From NCBI GenBank assembly GCA_023055505.1, contig JALIRH010000014.1, positions 15,898,501-15,962,500 on the forward strand: a stretch of DNA of 64,000 nucleotides, in the 5' to 3' direction. This document shows, one piece after another, positions 1-12,380 of the stretch (positions within the stretch are counted from its first letter, which is position 1; the number at the start of each line of letters is the position of its first letter). The notes beneath the pieces were generated by a model. It saw only the letters and a program-made list of their open reading frames with translations. It was not told where the DNA came from and searched no databases. A program made the position numbers and the translations under genes. Source of the stretch: Callipepla californica brunnescens. Lineage: Eukaryota > Chordata > Aves > Galliformes > Odontophoridae.

Positions 1-3000
1 TGTGGTGTGGTATGTTCCCTTCGGGTGGTCGTGGCTGTGTCAAGCTGCTTTAGGTGCGTTTATCACTGAGTTTTCATCCGGCTTTGCGTGCTGAAGGGAG
101 AGCAGCCCACAGCCCACTCGCTTCTATAATTGAATTCGAATTGCTTTCCACGCCATGTGAAACAGCCCATTGCTTCTGCACACTGAATCAAAACCCCTTC
201 TCTTCCCTCACCTGCCCGACTGCATGCACTTGTTTCGGTTTCTTTCTTTCTTTCCCGTTTAATTTCTTCCTGTTTTTGCTCAATCTGTGCAGAGCCCCTA
301 TGGGAGCTCCCCCCCTCCCCATGGGGGGCTCTGCAGACTCTGATCTCTGGCTGCTGAGATAACCAGCCCCCGTGCCCGCCGTCTGCTGCATGAATCTTTG
401 ATGATCATTTGGCAGTTTCTTTTTAGTCTCATCTCAGATTTCACTTTGGTGTTTGTGATTTCAAAAAGTGTATTGTAATACGACGTACGAATCTGCAAAT
501 GCCTTACAAGTTTCTCATCTGGTTGTTGGGCACGTTGTAATGATCTGTCAAGGTTTGTTCTGAGCGTCGTTGCTTCAAAAGCGGATCAAGACAGATCACC
601 TGTAAGATCAAAAATAATTTTATATACGTGCTCCAATATGTTTTTTTGATGGTTTGTTTTTAAAGTAGGTATAGGAACTGCTGCAGTGGGCCCTACTTTG
701 AGGCTGTGATCTGGGAGTGAGTTCTGTGAGCTGGACTGCAACTGAAGCACTTACTCAGCTGCTTTTAAGGCCTCATGTGCCTGTTGAGGGGCTGTCTTGA
801 CGGATAAAGTGTTTACTTTGCAGTTTCAGATGTGCTTAGGGTCAGTGCTGACTTCAGATATGTTGTCTCAGAGTGAAAGATGCAGTAGAGTTAAGTGTAT
901 GTCATGCAGTACATGGTCTTTGTTTTTCAGCGTATTTAGCTCTTTCTGAAATCTCAGAGATGACTTGCTATCAAAAAACTGATTAAAATATCCAAAGAAA
1001 CTCTGTGCTGTTGGCTGGTTTTCAAACTGCTGCTTTCCTCAAGCATAAATTTGATTGAGACAGCAAGTTGTCATTTTACTCGCTGGATTTGTTACGGATT
1101 TTGATTTTTGTTGCATGCAATAATAATTTAGACTACGGTGATGATACTTCTTTTAATTTTATTTAAGTAAACACGCATAATCGTGGATTTTAAGCACTGG
1201 TTTGCAAATTGTTTTCAGTAGAGCATGTTCTCAGAGCGTGGCTCAAGGAGCAAATCAGGGTTCTTTTGGTATCTCTTGGTGCCAGTGCAGTGCAGTGACA
1301 TCCAGCTACTGCATGAGATGTGTGACTGGGTGCTTGGCTGCTGCCTCTAAATTATTCTGTGCAGGGATTGAAAGCTGTCCTTACAAGGCTGCTGTCCTTC
1401 CTCTCTTATCCAAAGGTTTGCAGATCTTAGGAGTGTTATTCTGTTTCTGCAGTGTAGTAATTAACCTTTAGCCAGGAAAATGTGTAACCAGGGTAGGGTG
1501 AATAATCCCTGCTTTTTATAGATGGAAAAAGAAACAAAACAAAACAAAACATGGAACAGTTGTGAGCAAGTTTGCTGGCTTGTCTCTCCCTCAGCAGAGG
1601 ATGGGCTGGAGGTGTTTCCCGCTGGCAGGGCTCCCCAGGATACTCAAGTGTCACTTTGCTTGTGCAATATTAGCCAGGGTTGTTAGAGGTGTTTGGAGGT
1701 GGTAACCATCTGTTGTTGATGCTAGGAAATGGTTCTTGTATTTCTGAGGATCCATGGATGGGTCAGCTGGTGTCTGAACAGCCGGTACCCGCAGGTTGTC
1801 AGGTGTCCATTACAGTTTCTCCTTAAGTCTGGGTGTTCCCAACACATAACTTTCAAGGGAACCCTTGAAATAGCCCTACAAAAAAGTTTCCACTGCTCTG
1901 CATCACCAGGGGCTGGAATGTTGGAGTCGCTGTGCGTGGCCCAGCTGTGCTGCAGGTTGTCATGCCTCAGGGTGACAGTGCCCTGAGCACTGTGTATTTT
2001 TTCTGTGCGATAAGAGTAGATTTAATATCTCTGTTCAGATAGCTCTAGTGTGCCTTTACAATTTGCTGTCACTTTTTTTTCCCATTTTGAAGTAGCATTT
2101 CCCTTTAAGGGCTGCTGGCTGACACCGAGGCGGGTTCTGGTGTGTTTGGGATCTTGCCTCGTTAGAGGTTTTCAGCAGCGGGTGAAGATTTCCTTCGTTC
2201 ATCCATAAGCTTCACAGAAGGAAGTGGTTAATACAGCTGAACTCTGTGAAGTTATTCTCACCTCAGTAATCTGAGCACTGCCCTTACATCACACTGTTTG
2301 CACTGATTTGCAAGTTATTTGAGCAGATCATTTTTCTAAGCCTCACAGAGGCTTTTCTCGATGGGTGTTTTGTTCAAGCAATAAATAAATCTGCTGACGT
2401 GTCCGTCCTGCCATATTTGTTTATTCCTGACCTTTGCTTTTTAGACATGTAAGTGACAGTTTCAGCCATGACGTTTTGTAACTGGGTGTTTATGCATTGC
2501 CATGCTTATTTGTTTCTTAAAATCTGCAACTGTTCCAGTTGGTCAGCTGTGGGAGGTAGGGAAGGGTTTCGGGGTTAGTCACAGAGAAGCCTAACGCTTC
2601 GTCATCTTCAGTCAGGGAAGGCAAGTATGGGCTGAACAGATTTTGTTCCTTTGTGAGCAAATGTAAGTGATATTTCACTCCCATTCGATATTGCTGTCAC
2701 ATTCCTCTTGCTGCGTGGTGGAAAAACTCTGTGTGTTCTCATGAGTGTGATCATTAGGACACAGATGGATTTGGGTCTGGTGCTGACCTGTAGTTTGACT
2801 GCTTTGTGCTAATCTCCAGGTTCACACCTGTTCCTAAAGCTATCCTGCAAACCCCAGGACACAAATGCTGCACTGGCACACAGGGCATGCTGCCCTCTGC
2901 TCAAAGACCTGGTCGCAGAGTTCCCTGTCTGTTAGCAGGAATTAAGTGCTGCAGCAGGGTTAGCTAGCTAATGCTCCTAAGGAAGCAGACCTTTGGTCTT

Positions 3001-3666
3001 TCAGAAGGTGTTTCTGCTAGGTGCTAATTTACTGTGTCAAACTGGTACTCTCGGTGTGATTATCCTCACTTTAGATAATGAGGAAATTAACCTCCATCTT
3101 AAGAAATCACTCCGCAGCCACAAGCTATTAAACCTAGTGACAGCATTGTCACACCTGAAGGCGTAGCTTCAGAAGAGGTGCACTTGGTAGTGTTGGTGAT
3201 GGCTGGACTTGGTGATCCTAAGGGTCTTCTCCAACCTGAATGACTCTGTGAGATCCTGGTCCTTCTCTGTCCACGCTGTGTGTGTTCTCAAACTTTTGAG
3301 GGCTGTGACGTCCCTCAGAGGCTGCTGCTGTGGCTGGCTGTGTGCTGCAGGCCCAGCTGGCCACTTGCTGCCCCCAGGGACTGGAATAGTGTTGTTTTTA
3401 CAACCCTAGAAAGAACAGGATCTTGTGAAGTCCCAGGGTACATCCTGCTGTCAGAGGGCATCTGCTCACAGCTGGTGACACTCTGACCATCCTCACCTCG
3501 ACCCTCTGTTCCTGAGCCTTGTCCAAAAGAAAGCAGGGAGGAACATGGTGTTCAGAGGTCTAGTGACTTAGCTGTCATAGAACCTCCCAGGACTCAACGT
3601 GAGTAAGCACCTTATGATGTCTGATGTGCTGTTCTAACAGAGCATTCTATTTTCTGTTTATTTCAG
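1..3666 (+). other. SAR1B upstream or first-intron sequence
   Basis: No coding exon is seen. The stretch is AT-leaning with no CpG-rich promoter, so the SAR1B promoter and noncoding exon 1 probably lie to the left of the window. The only repeat recognised is a CR1 3' end near 3.2 kb. Confidence 0.6.
3185..3253 (+). mobile_element. CR1 LINE 3'-end fragment, + orientation
   Basis: The stretch GGCTGGACTTGGTGATCCTA and the following AGGGTCTTCTCCAACCTGAATG, ending GACTCTGTGA, is the standard CR1 3' terminus with its 8-bp tail. It is a 5'-truncated, dead copy in SAR1B upstream sequence. Confidence 0.8.
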
Positions 3667-3740
3667 ACTAAAAGATTCAGATATGTCCTTCATATTTGAT
3701 TGGATTTACAGTGGTTTCAGTAGTGTATTACAGTTTTTAG
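3667..3740 (+). CDS. SAR1B: SAR1B first coding exon
   Basis: The acceptor TTTCAG ends at 3666 and the donor GTAAGT begins at 3741. Sixteen bases of 5' UTR precede the ATG at 3683, which has a G at -3. The exon codes residues 1-19 plus one base of Gly20, i.e. the membrane-inserting N-terminal helix. The first 16 bases are not coding. Confidence 0.94.
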
Positions 3741-6700
3741 GTAAGTCTTTGTTTACTTTTTCCTGATGTTTTTGTGTAGCATATCTATTAAACTCTTCTG
3801 TATTCGAACAGAGGGACTGGTTAAATAACAACATTTGTTTTAGTGTATATTCAGAATCACTTAAAAAGCGTTTCACTTATCTACACTGAGTATTTCCATA
3901 ATGTGTTCTCCACTCAATCTTACATTAATCCTTTAACCTCTTGAAAATTACTTTTTCTTTCATGAGCATAACAGGTTTGATTTTACTATTTTTTTTTAAT
4001 TACTACATTTAACCTGGTTTGGTTTGTTTTTATAGAGCTTCCCCTGATTTTTCCTTTCTTTCTTTAAAGAACTGGACTTAATTAATTATTTTAGTTGAAT
4101 TCTACTGAACATAGAGATCCAGGGTGAAATATTAGCTTTTATAAAACAGAAGAAAAATGGCACAAGAGGAAAGGGAATGTTACAGGACTTAGAAGAGGAA
4201 CAGAAGTTGCAGATAACGTAGATAAAAAGGGCAGTTTACAAGTTCCAGGGATTCTATTAAAGTAAACAAAAAGCATTTGAGATTAATTGCTCATAGCAGT
4301 CTGTGCCACCTGCATTTTATCAGCTGAAAGTTTAAATTTAATGTTAGACCCTTGGCCTGCTATTGAAATATTGGCCAGTAAAACTTTAACAGAGTTAACT
4401 AATCTTTCTTATCTCCTCTTCCTTAGCCAAGCAGTGATTGCTGCACGCTAGCTCACTTTCCTATACCTGCTCATACAAAGTCTAATTCTAGTGAGAGACA
4501 CTGAAGTCTGAAGTAGAAGAGAGAATTGCCCTTTACATGTTCCTCTTATTCTAAAAAAGCCACTTTTCATTCTCATGTCCAGTGTAAGAGTGGCAAAAGT
4601 GCTACTGTTTTACTGTAGTTTAGTAGTGTTTCATTTAACCTGTAAGGTAAGTGTAAATGAGTTTCTTCTGTGATGTGAGTTTATATATGAGAGTGCTTGT
4701 TCACTTTTCTCCATGTAAACATCAGTTCTTTCACCTCTGTCCACCTCTGTAGTTTAATAGTTAATGATATTTGGGTATATGAGAAGGTGGGCTGAGAAAT
4801 AAGAGCTGTACTTGAAAAAGAACTGTGAAAACACTACATTTCTTGTACTAAAAATGTTATTAATGAAATAAGCTGAGGAATATGAAAGAATATTCTTCCC
4901 TGCGGGTTGTAAAACATGCCATGGTGGAATGCAATTCCAGAGATCAACTCATGGGGGGGGGGGAAAGGTGAGCAAACAGCAGTAGTGTAAAGGTCAGGCA
5001 GATAGAGGCACATGTGATTGTGGATTGCTGCAGTGTCCACGAGGGTGGCTGAGGAGCCCCCTGTGTAACAGTGCTATTTAAAATCTGACAAAAATAAAAG
5101 ATGTGCAGGGATAGCAGATCTGATAAGAAGTCACCGCCACTTTTGCCCTCATCAGACTTAAACTGTGAAGGACCCTTCTCGTCAGAAGTTTTCCTCACTA
5201 GGCTAAGGGCAGCATTTGTACTTTTTAATCAATACTGTAAACAGTACAGAAACTGGACTTGTGGTTCTTTAGCAGTTCAGATGTGGCTGCCAAACAGGCA
5301 AGGCTGCGTGACCATGGGGAGATGCAGTGGAGCAGAGGTCTCAGGGTGATCTGCACCTCTGTAAAGTAGTAAGGGCTCCAGAAACACTGTTGCTGGGTCA
5401 TCAGGTACAGAGCAGGGCACTGCTCGTGATGTGACCTTCGAGTGGTTCCAGGGCTCTTGTTTCTGTGGTGCTTGGCACAGTGGTGGCGTTGGCCAGGATT
5501 CTGGCATGTAGTTTGCAGGTCAGAGGAGTTCATGGGTCTTGAGGGAGAATGTGTGGTGAACTTCAGTGGTAAAGTACACCTCATAAAGTATTTCTGTGTC
5601 ATCACAACAGCTGTAAAATAAGGCTTTCTTCAGTTTATGCCACAATACTGTGACATTATCTAGGATTTATTTATATGTCAGAACGGGGGAATTGAACAAA
5701 ACATGCTCTTTTCCAGATCCAGGATTGTTTGTACTGTTAACACTGTATCTTAGAAGGACTCAGACTGGAGGGGACCTTCTTTTGGTCATTTGTCATTTGG
5801 TAGGGCAGAGCAAGCTACCCTGGCAAGGTTTAGTTGAGTTTTCTTTTAGCTTTGTTCCGATAAGGTAAATGCAATTATGTGTGACACATTTACATCAGTC
5901 ATGTGCCTCTCTCCCCAGATGCCACTCAGCATCACATAAGCTGTGTGCAACAAGTATAGCTGTGATAAGCACATGAGCAGTACGAATGTGGCTTGTACAA
6001 GTAGGGGAGCACTTACTGATAGAGGGCATCGATAAAGTGCACTGTGGAGCTTGACAGGTCTGTATATTGTGCCATGACTGTAGGACTTTTCTCCTGGGAG
6101 CAAAGTCATCTCTAGTGTCAGAAATAGCGACTGCACGTGGACACTTTAATTAGTGATCAGACACCCTTCCTTTCTCTAGTGACTGTCACAGCTGTGCCAA
6201 CAGAAATCTGTAGGACATATGTGTAGAAAGGTGTCTTGGTCTTGCTGATTTTAGCAGACCACACAGGATCTGAAAGAAGCTTATGCTGAAATATGCCATT
6301 GCTGTCACTCTGAATGTTCATGTTTTATATATATGCACATGATGTGAGCTCCTGATGGTCAGTGCTCCTTGGATAATACTTCCACTCATAGAGCTGATTA
6401 TTCAGTATGTTATTCTTTGTTACAGGACTGTACAAGAAATCAGGCAAACTAGTTTTTCTTGGACTGGACAATGCTGGAAAAACTACACTGCTCCACATGC
6501 TCAAAGATGACAGACTGGGACAGCATGTCCCCACACTACACCCCAGTAAGTTGACATTCCTAGTTCCTTGCTAGAAAGTATTGTGGGAGAAGCAGTATAC
6601 CTGCTTATACACCACAAGTAATTGGGGAGAGACAAAGGAATTTCTGGGATCACAGTTCATAGTTATTCTAGTACTTAAAAATACTTCAGGATAGTTCAGT

Positions 6701-9700
6701 GTAATTTATTTAAAGTTAAGGAGCCAGTTCGAAGCAGAGCAGTAGAATTGGGAAATTCTGAATTAGGAAAGCTGGGAGAGTTTGAGTCTGGAAATATTGG
6801 AGAGCAGCTTCTCTGGATTGTTGGAAGGTTTGCATTTACGTACGCTGTTTTGATTTTCATTGACTCAGAGGTTGCCCTCTGATTGTGGTAGCCTTGCAGG
6901 AGGAAAAGTTCAACAGAGTTTAAAAATATGGACTGGTGAAGTCCAAGGAGGAAGAGAGCAATTAAAAAAGGACATGACAAGGAGAGACTTCTGACTGTAT
7001 TGCATGTGAATTTCCATCTGTGTGGCAAACCAGCTGCCAGAGCCACCTATTGTCTTTGTAATGGGTAGGGATAAGTCATGTGCAGTCAGAAATGCTCTGC
7101 TATTCTCTTAGCACTCGCTGAGATTTGAGATTTTAATCGCATCTTGTTACACAGATGTTACTGATTTTGAAAGAAATTGTATTGCTCTGCTATGTTTCTT
7201 GAGAAACAAAATACTGAAAGTAATGAGAGAAAGTAAAATGTGTGTCCTGGACAGTCAGGCTATTACATGTAGTAGATTACTGCACAGTATGTATACAATG
7301 ATAATATAACCTTCACAGAGAAAATAATTCTGTGTGCTTGTAGCTTCAGAAGAGCTGACAATTGCTGGTATGACTTTCACTACTTTTGATCTGGGCGGAC
7401 ATGCTCAAGGTAAGAGAACATGTTGACTCATTAAACTGCAGTGAATTAAGAGTTGTTTACAGTCAGTTTGTCTCAGATCAGAAATACGACCATACTGCAG
7501 AGATCAGCTTCCCACACTCTCTTTGATAGTGTTAAAAACATTCACTGCTCTGTTCCTGTCTCTGCCACGTACTGTGCTCCCGAATGCAATTTGGCAAGAG
7601 CTGCAGTAGAGCAGGATTTGCTGAATGATGCAAGTATTTTGAGGAGGATTAGGTAGTTTTTGTTTCAGTACATTGAATTTCTTATATATACCTTTAACCT
7701 CTGTGCTTCTAACTAACATTTGTTGATGTAAGTCTTGGGGAAACACAAAAAGGTTCAGTACATCAGGGTGTGCATGTCATGTAGAGTGGTGATAACAGTA
7801 GAGGGAATTATGCATTTGCTCCGTTATCCCCAGCTTTATTAAACACAAGATTGCATCCCAAAGACTGACAATATAAACAAAAACTTCAAAAATACATGTG
7901 GCTTCTTAACTACTGAGGTGCATGGCTCTAAGCTGGGGGATAATTTCCATTGGTTTTAATTCATATCTTCCTTGTAGCTCGCAGAGTATGGAAAAACTAT
8001 CTGCCTGCTATTAATGGCATCGTGTTCTTGGTGGACTGTGCAGATCATGACAGACTGCTTGAATCAAAAGAAGAGCTCGATGTAAGTTTAACTCTGTTTT
8101 TGAAAGTTTGGATTCTAACTTCTGAGAAATAAGCTCAAGTTCCCCATGTTCGACAGAGCTCTCCTGTCCTCCTGGTAATGAGTTCTAGCAGTTTCACCTG
8201 TTGCATCTTCATTCCCATCTACCTGTGTTCTGGTTCTGTCCCCCTCTTCTTCCTATTTATTTCTGTGTGAACACGTTATTCTGCCAGTTGAATCAATATT
8301 ATGCCATTTATGATGTTTTGTATGTTGTGATTGAGTAATTTAATTTCTTTAATCCCAAGTATGTTAAACAGCTCCTGTCCGTTATTTTCACTGCACCAAG
8401 TAACAGTGAATTTTGCTGCACTTACTTCTCAGGCCAAGTTTCACCTAATGACTTAATTCCATTGTTAACATTTTATCTTGATGTAAAGCCCTAAATCAAA
8501 CAGTATCCTAAAAAAAGCCTTAAGTCAGACTGTCTCCTAAAATAATCTTTCTCCTTTGCTTTGTAGTCACTAATGACAGATGAAACTATTGCTAATGTGC
8601 CTATCCTAATCCTTGGTAACAAGATTGACAGACCTGAAGCCATCAGTGAAGAGAGGTTACGAGAGATGTTTGGTCTGTATGGCCAGACAACAGGAAAGGT
8701 AATGCTCCTTCTTTTGTGTTAGAGATCTCATCTTTGCCTTGTGGGTCTGTGTTGATTCTGGTCCACTCAGCTACACAAAATAAATGGTTTTTAGTTTATT
8801 AATATATTTAGTACTGAATAGGTTTCTATGAAGTGAATGTTATGCATGTTAGAAGTGTCTCTTCTGCAGCTTCATTTTGTCATTTTGAATATCACATTTT
8901 TCCAGGGAAAATGTAATTGGACTTAGTATAGCTTTCAGTACTTGAACTACTTCTGTGCAGTACTTTTAAAAGGTGATCATGTTTTCTGAGGCTACAGTTC
9001 TAGTGGGAACTATGAGAGAAACATTGATAAAGTCTTCCAGTAAGTGACTTCTCTCATTTAAAGCATGGATTTGATACAGTTTATTACTGAACGTGTTCAG
9101 CTGAAATTTAGGAACAGAATTATGCTGCTGCAGAAATCTGAGTTTGTAGGTTGTGGAAAAACATTCCTACTTGCAGATTTGTATTACCCATCTTTGTGAT
9201 GATTTGGCTCTCTCTGAAGTAAACACAGTGTACTACTTGTAATGGAGTTTTGGGTGAAAGGAATTAAAAAGAAATTGCATAGAAACGAGAATTGTGTGGG
9301 TTAGTTTTAGAATAGGTGTAATGGAATATAAGCAGTTATTATTCATTTCTTTTTGTTTTGTTTTATATCTTGCTCTGTATTTTACAGCACTGCATGCAGT
9401 CTGTGAAGTAAGAATCCTGTAGAGAACCTCCAGTTGAGCAATAGCTTTATCACACTGGGTTGCTCTTGGCAAGCAAGCAGCTTGCACTCTGACTGCAGTC
9501 AGTCCTACAATTTGTAGCAAATGCTCTTTTTATCTGCTTGGAAAGCTGTTAGAAACAGAGCAGGGAACTGCCTCTGATAACCGAGTCTCAGCTCTCCAGT
9601 TCTCTGTGCACATGCTTGCTTTTGCACTCAGGTGCCATGCACTCCACATGTGACTGTGCATGAAAATATGCTCAGGGACTCCAACCCCAGTGATGTGTGC

Positions 9701-9953
9701 AAAAGTTTGAGAGTCATTGTTCTCTAGAATTCTGACCATAAGTGAAAGAATAGCATTGTATAGAGACAATGTCAGTGCAAAGCAGCTGTCTTTTTGTACA
9801 GATGCTGTAATTTGGAATACTTCTGTCTCTTTGCAGGGCAGTATACCATTGAAAGAACTGAATGCAAGGCCACTAGAAGTGTTCATGTGCAGCGTGCTAA
9901 AGAGACAAGGCTATGGAGAAGGATTCCGTTGGATGGCACAGTACATTGATTAA
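3683..9953 (+). CDS. SAR1B: SAR1B, small COPII GTPase, complete spliced CDS (6 coding exons)
   Basis: Joining 3683-3740, 6426-6545, 7344-7409, 7978-8081, 8567-8698 and 9837-9953 gives an uninterrupted 198-residue protein, the family's exact length, with GT-AG introns and matching phases. It starts with the hydrophobic amphipathic segment [12 protein letters not shown] that inserts into the ER membrane. The P-loop GLDNAGKT spans residues 32-39, switch I holds Thr56, DLGGH at 75-79 carries the catalytic His79, and NKID at 134-137 reads guanine. GTP-bound Sar1 recruits SEC23-SEC24 and then SEC13-SEC31 to bud COPII vesicles at ER exit sites; human SAR1B is needed for chylomicron export. SAR1B rather than SAR1A is called from Asp6, Leu-Leu-Glu-Ser-Lys-Glu-Glu-Leu-Asp before the MTDET motif, and the ending RWMAQYID. 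Neighbouring convergent JADE2 supports the call. No frameshift or stop is seen; noncoding exon 1 is not identified and probably lies upstream of the window. Confidence 0.97.
3741..6425 (+). other. SAR1B: SAR1B intron
   Basis: This 2.7-kb AT-rich intron shows no repeat family I recognise. It holds an 11-base G run at 4953-4963. Open frames here on both strands lack any recognisable similarity. Confidence 0.8.
6426..6545 (+). CDS. SAR1B: SAR1B coding exon: P-loop and switch I
   Basis: The acceptor TTACAG ends at 6425 and the donor GTAAGT starts at 6546. The 120-nt exon enters and leaves in phase 1. It codes residues 20-60, including GLDNAGKT (GTP phosphate binding) and Thr56 of switch I. Confidence 0.95.
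7344..7409 (+). CDS. SAR1B: SAR1B coding exon: switch II
   Basis: This 66-nt exon is bounded by TTGTAG and GTAAGA and stays in phase 1. It codes residues 60-82, with the DLGGH motif and catalytic His79. Residue 80 is Ala, where I recall Val in human SAR1B and Glu in SAR1A. Confidence 0.94.
7978..8081 (+). CDS. SAR1B: SAR1B coding exon, residues 82-116
   Basis: This 104-nt exon is bounded by CTTGTAG and GTAAGT. It codes [17 protein letters not shown] and the paralog-diagnostic LLESKEELD stretch, and ends in phase 0 at Asp116. Confidence 0.95.
8567..8698 (+). CDS. SAR1B: SAR1B coding exon: NKID motif
   Basis: This 132-nt, phase-0 exon is bounded by TTTGTAG and GTAATG. It codes residues 117-160, including NKID at 134-137 for guanine recognition and the GLYGQTTGK turn. 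Confidence 0.95.
9837..9953 (+). CDS. SAR1B: SAR1B terminal coding exon
   Basis: The acceptor TTTGCAG ends at 9836 and TAA is at 9951-9953. It codes residues 161-198, from GSIPLKELN to RWMAQYID. The Met-Ala-Gln before Tyr-Ile-Asp is the SAR1B form. Confidence 0.96.
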   Translation, partial: GSIPLKELNARPLEVFMCSVLKRQGYGEGFRWMAQYID

Positions 9954-10391
9954 TGCCAAGATCGCATTAGTACATCCTGTCCCGTGTCTGAATATTAAAT
10001 CTGCTCCTTATTTGATCACTCAGTGTATACAACTTGAATTCGTTTGACTGTTTAGTTCTAAAAGCATACATTTTACATAATTGTATCTCCTATGCTAAAT
10101 TCTAAGTGTGAGGATTGAGAAATTCTTTCAAGCAAGTTTCTAAGTTTAAGTACCACAGCGTTAGCTTTCTAATCCCATACAACATTCTTTTGCAGCTTTT
10201 AATTTAACAAGTCTCCAGCACCATTTTTGGACAGAGCAACTTTCCAGTACAGTATGTTTGAATGCACTTTTTAACAGCTAAAAACTGCAAACATGTGAAA
10301 AATATTTAATGCTTATCATGTTAAATTTTTTTATGTACTTTTTTGAAACTGGTTTTATAACTTTAGAGTATATAACCATCTTTCAAGGAAT

Positions 10392-10397
10392 AATAAA
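10392..10397 (+). promoter_or_regulatory. SAR1B: Candidate SAR1B poly(A) signal (proximal)
   Basis: A canonical AATAAA lies 440 nt after the stop codon, in AU-rich sequence on the transcribed strand. Confidence 0.5.
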
Positions 10398-10468
10398 TAA
10401 TTAGCTGATGGATAATTGCATGATGCCTTACAGTTTTCAATAATATACTTTCTTATGCAACGTCATGC

Positions 10469-10474
10469 AATAAA
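10469..10474 (+). promoter_or_regulatory. SAR1B: Candidate SAR1B poly(A) signal (distal of the close pair)
   Basis: A canonical AATAAA is followed within about 40 nt by a U-rich stretch with TGTTTCATTTTAATGTGTCT, which suits a downstream element. Confidence 0.55.
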
Positions 10475-12356
10475 TTTAAATCCACTTTTTGGCAACTTTA
10501 ATGGAAAATGTTTCATTTTAATGTGTCTTAACTAGTGAGGCTGCCTGACGATCTGAATATGGGGGATGTTTTCCTGGAGCACAGAAGGCCACAGTACTTC
10601 CCTTGTCTATTAAAGAGTAAGATGTTTCCTTCAGACTACCAAATTGCATTTCCTTCAGAATTTTACATTAATAGAAGAGAACTCTAATCTGATGCCCTTA
10701 TAAACACCTCTTTAAAAAGTACAAGTCACGGGTATCAGTTGTGCCAATGTAGATCTTGAACTAATATAAAAAGTGGTCTTACTCTACTGGCACCTTGACT
10801 TGTACCCCTGAAATGTCACAAAAATTAAGATTAGTACTACAGTAAATAACTGTCCTCGGTTTAATTAGACTTGGATTCTGCCAGAAGATTTTCCTGTGAC
10901 ATTGCCAGAAAAAAGAAAACAATTGCTGCTGTTGCTTGTGAAAATTTATCAGCCCACATCTAATTGGACAGTTTTATTTTTGGTGTTCTGAGTTGGAACA
11001 AGGTGGATTGTTTTCTGCAGTTTTGCCCTGAAGCATAGTCAGAATGGCAGTTGTTGTGTGCCCAAGTGGCTTGCTTCTGGGGTAAAATTTCATTATCTTC
11101 AGTGCTTGTTTCCAGACTTTGGACTGTTTTTTCCCCATCTCCCAGTGCATTAGCTCCCTGAGCAGGTTATTTTCTAAGGAGGAGTGGTGACGCACGTAAA
11201 TTCATCGACTTCTTATTGACAGTAGCTGACATTGCCATGGAACTGTGACTTGTGTTTCTGTGTGCAGCAGGATCCTTTCTTCTGTGATGTAACTGATGAA
11301 GGTACAGCTTCAGCCCTGGAATAGCTTCCTTGCAGTGGGTTTGGGTTTCACTGTGTAGTGTGTTTCAGCCTTGTGCTTTCACTTTTCACGAGGGTGAAAA
11401 GTATGAACCACTGCAGGTGTTCTTACAGAAACCCAGGGCTGGGACTACTTCTACTCACTATTGTAGATCTCTGAAATGCTTTTGGCCCTGTTTCTTCAAA
11501 ATCCATAGCAGCAAACAAATTTCTGTCTCCTTTGGTTTCATAAATAATTTTTGCTCTTGTCCTGCCGAGTTTGAATCTCAGATTTAAAGCCTACAGATGT
11601 TAAATGTGAGCCCAAAGTCTCTAAACGGACACATGGCCGATAAATGAGGTGTACTCCTTGCCCAGACCAGGGCTTGTGTGATTAGAAAATGATGATGGTT
11701 CCCCTCAGTCCAAGGTGGTGCATCTGAATAAGATGAATAATCCATAACCTAACTAATACAGATGATAGCTGGCAGTAGTTACAGCATAAGCTTGCAAAGT
11801 GCTAAGCCTAGTTTGTGCGTGGTGAAGTACAGAAGTGAGGCTGTCAGGCAGGCTGACCTGCATGAGTTAACTCTGCATTTAAACTAGTGCTGTGCTGCAG
11901 AGCAGTGCCTCCGTGTTGCACAAGTCAAACTGTAGGTAAGAATTGTCATCATACAGTTGTGTGAACAACACGTGAGCCTTTGCTCCTTGCAGCAGTTACG
12001 TCTGGGGAACGTGCTTCTTTTCCCCCCTCTAGATTTTTCTGGCAATGGTTATAATGCGACAGTGTAAATATTAAAGAAGACTTCTTGCAGTCACGTAGCA
12101 ATGTTGAAGGGGGAGACTTGGGACTGCGCTGCCTGTGTTGATGGAAATGAAGCTGGAAGTGGAGATGTGCTGCTCTTGTGCTCCTCCCTGGAGTGGGGAG
12201 TGCCTGCAGACTGCTTCCATAGGCTGAGCCATTCCGGGCATTGGGTGAGAGAGGGGTCCTCTTCAGCTGCCATTCAACCATGAATAACGTGAGCTGTGAG
12301 GAGAGGGGTGGTAGTCTTAAGAGCTAAAAAAGAAGAGTGGTGATGCTGCTTTAAAA

Positions 12357-12380
12357 GTGTGTGTGTGTGTGTGTGTGTGT
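12357..12380. repeat. (GT)12 microsatellite
   Basis: Twelve uninterrupted GT units are seen directly; a length-polymorphic marker is likely. Confidence 0.95.

Larger units (their letters stand above)
6546..9836 (+). other. SAR1B: Remaining SAR1B introns (6546-7343, 7410-7977, 8082-8566, 8699-9836)
   Basis: Four short introns separate the exons listed. I see no repeats, RNA genes or extra exons in them. Translation can run on from the 7978 exon into its intron to 8132, which is a read-through frame rather than a gene. Confidence 0.75.
9954..10495 (+). other. SAR1B: SAR1B 3' UTR (minimal extent)
   Basis: AU-rich sequence follows the TAA and contains two AATAAA hexamers, at 10392 and 10469. 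The right boundary is inferred from the second signal plus the usual 15-25 nt to cleavage. Mammalian SAR1B transcripts can have longer 3' UTRs, and further AATAAA hexamers at 13124, 13855 and 14985 could serve longer isoforms. Confidence 0.6.
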
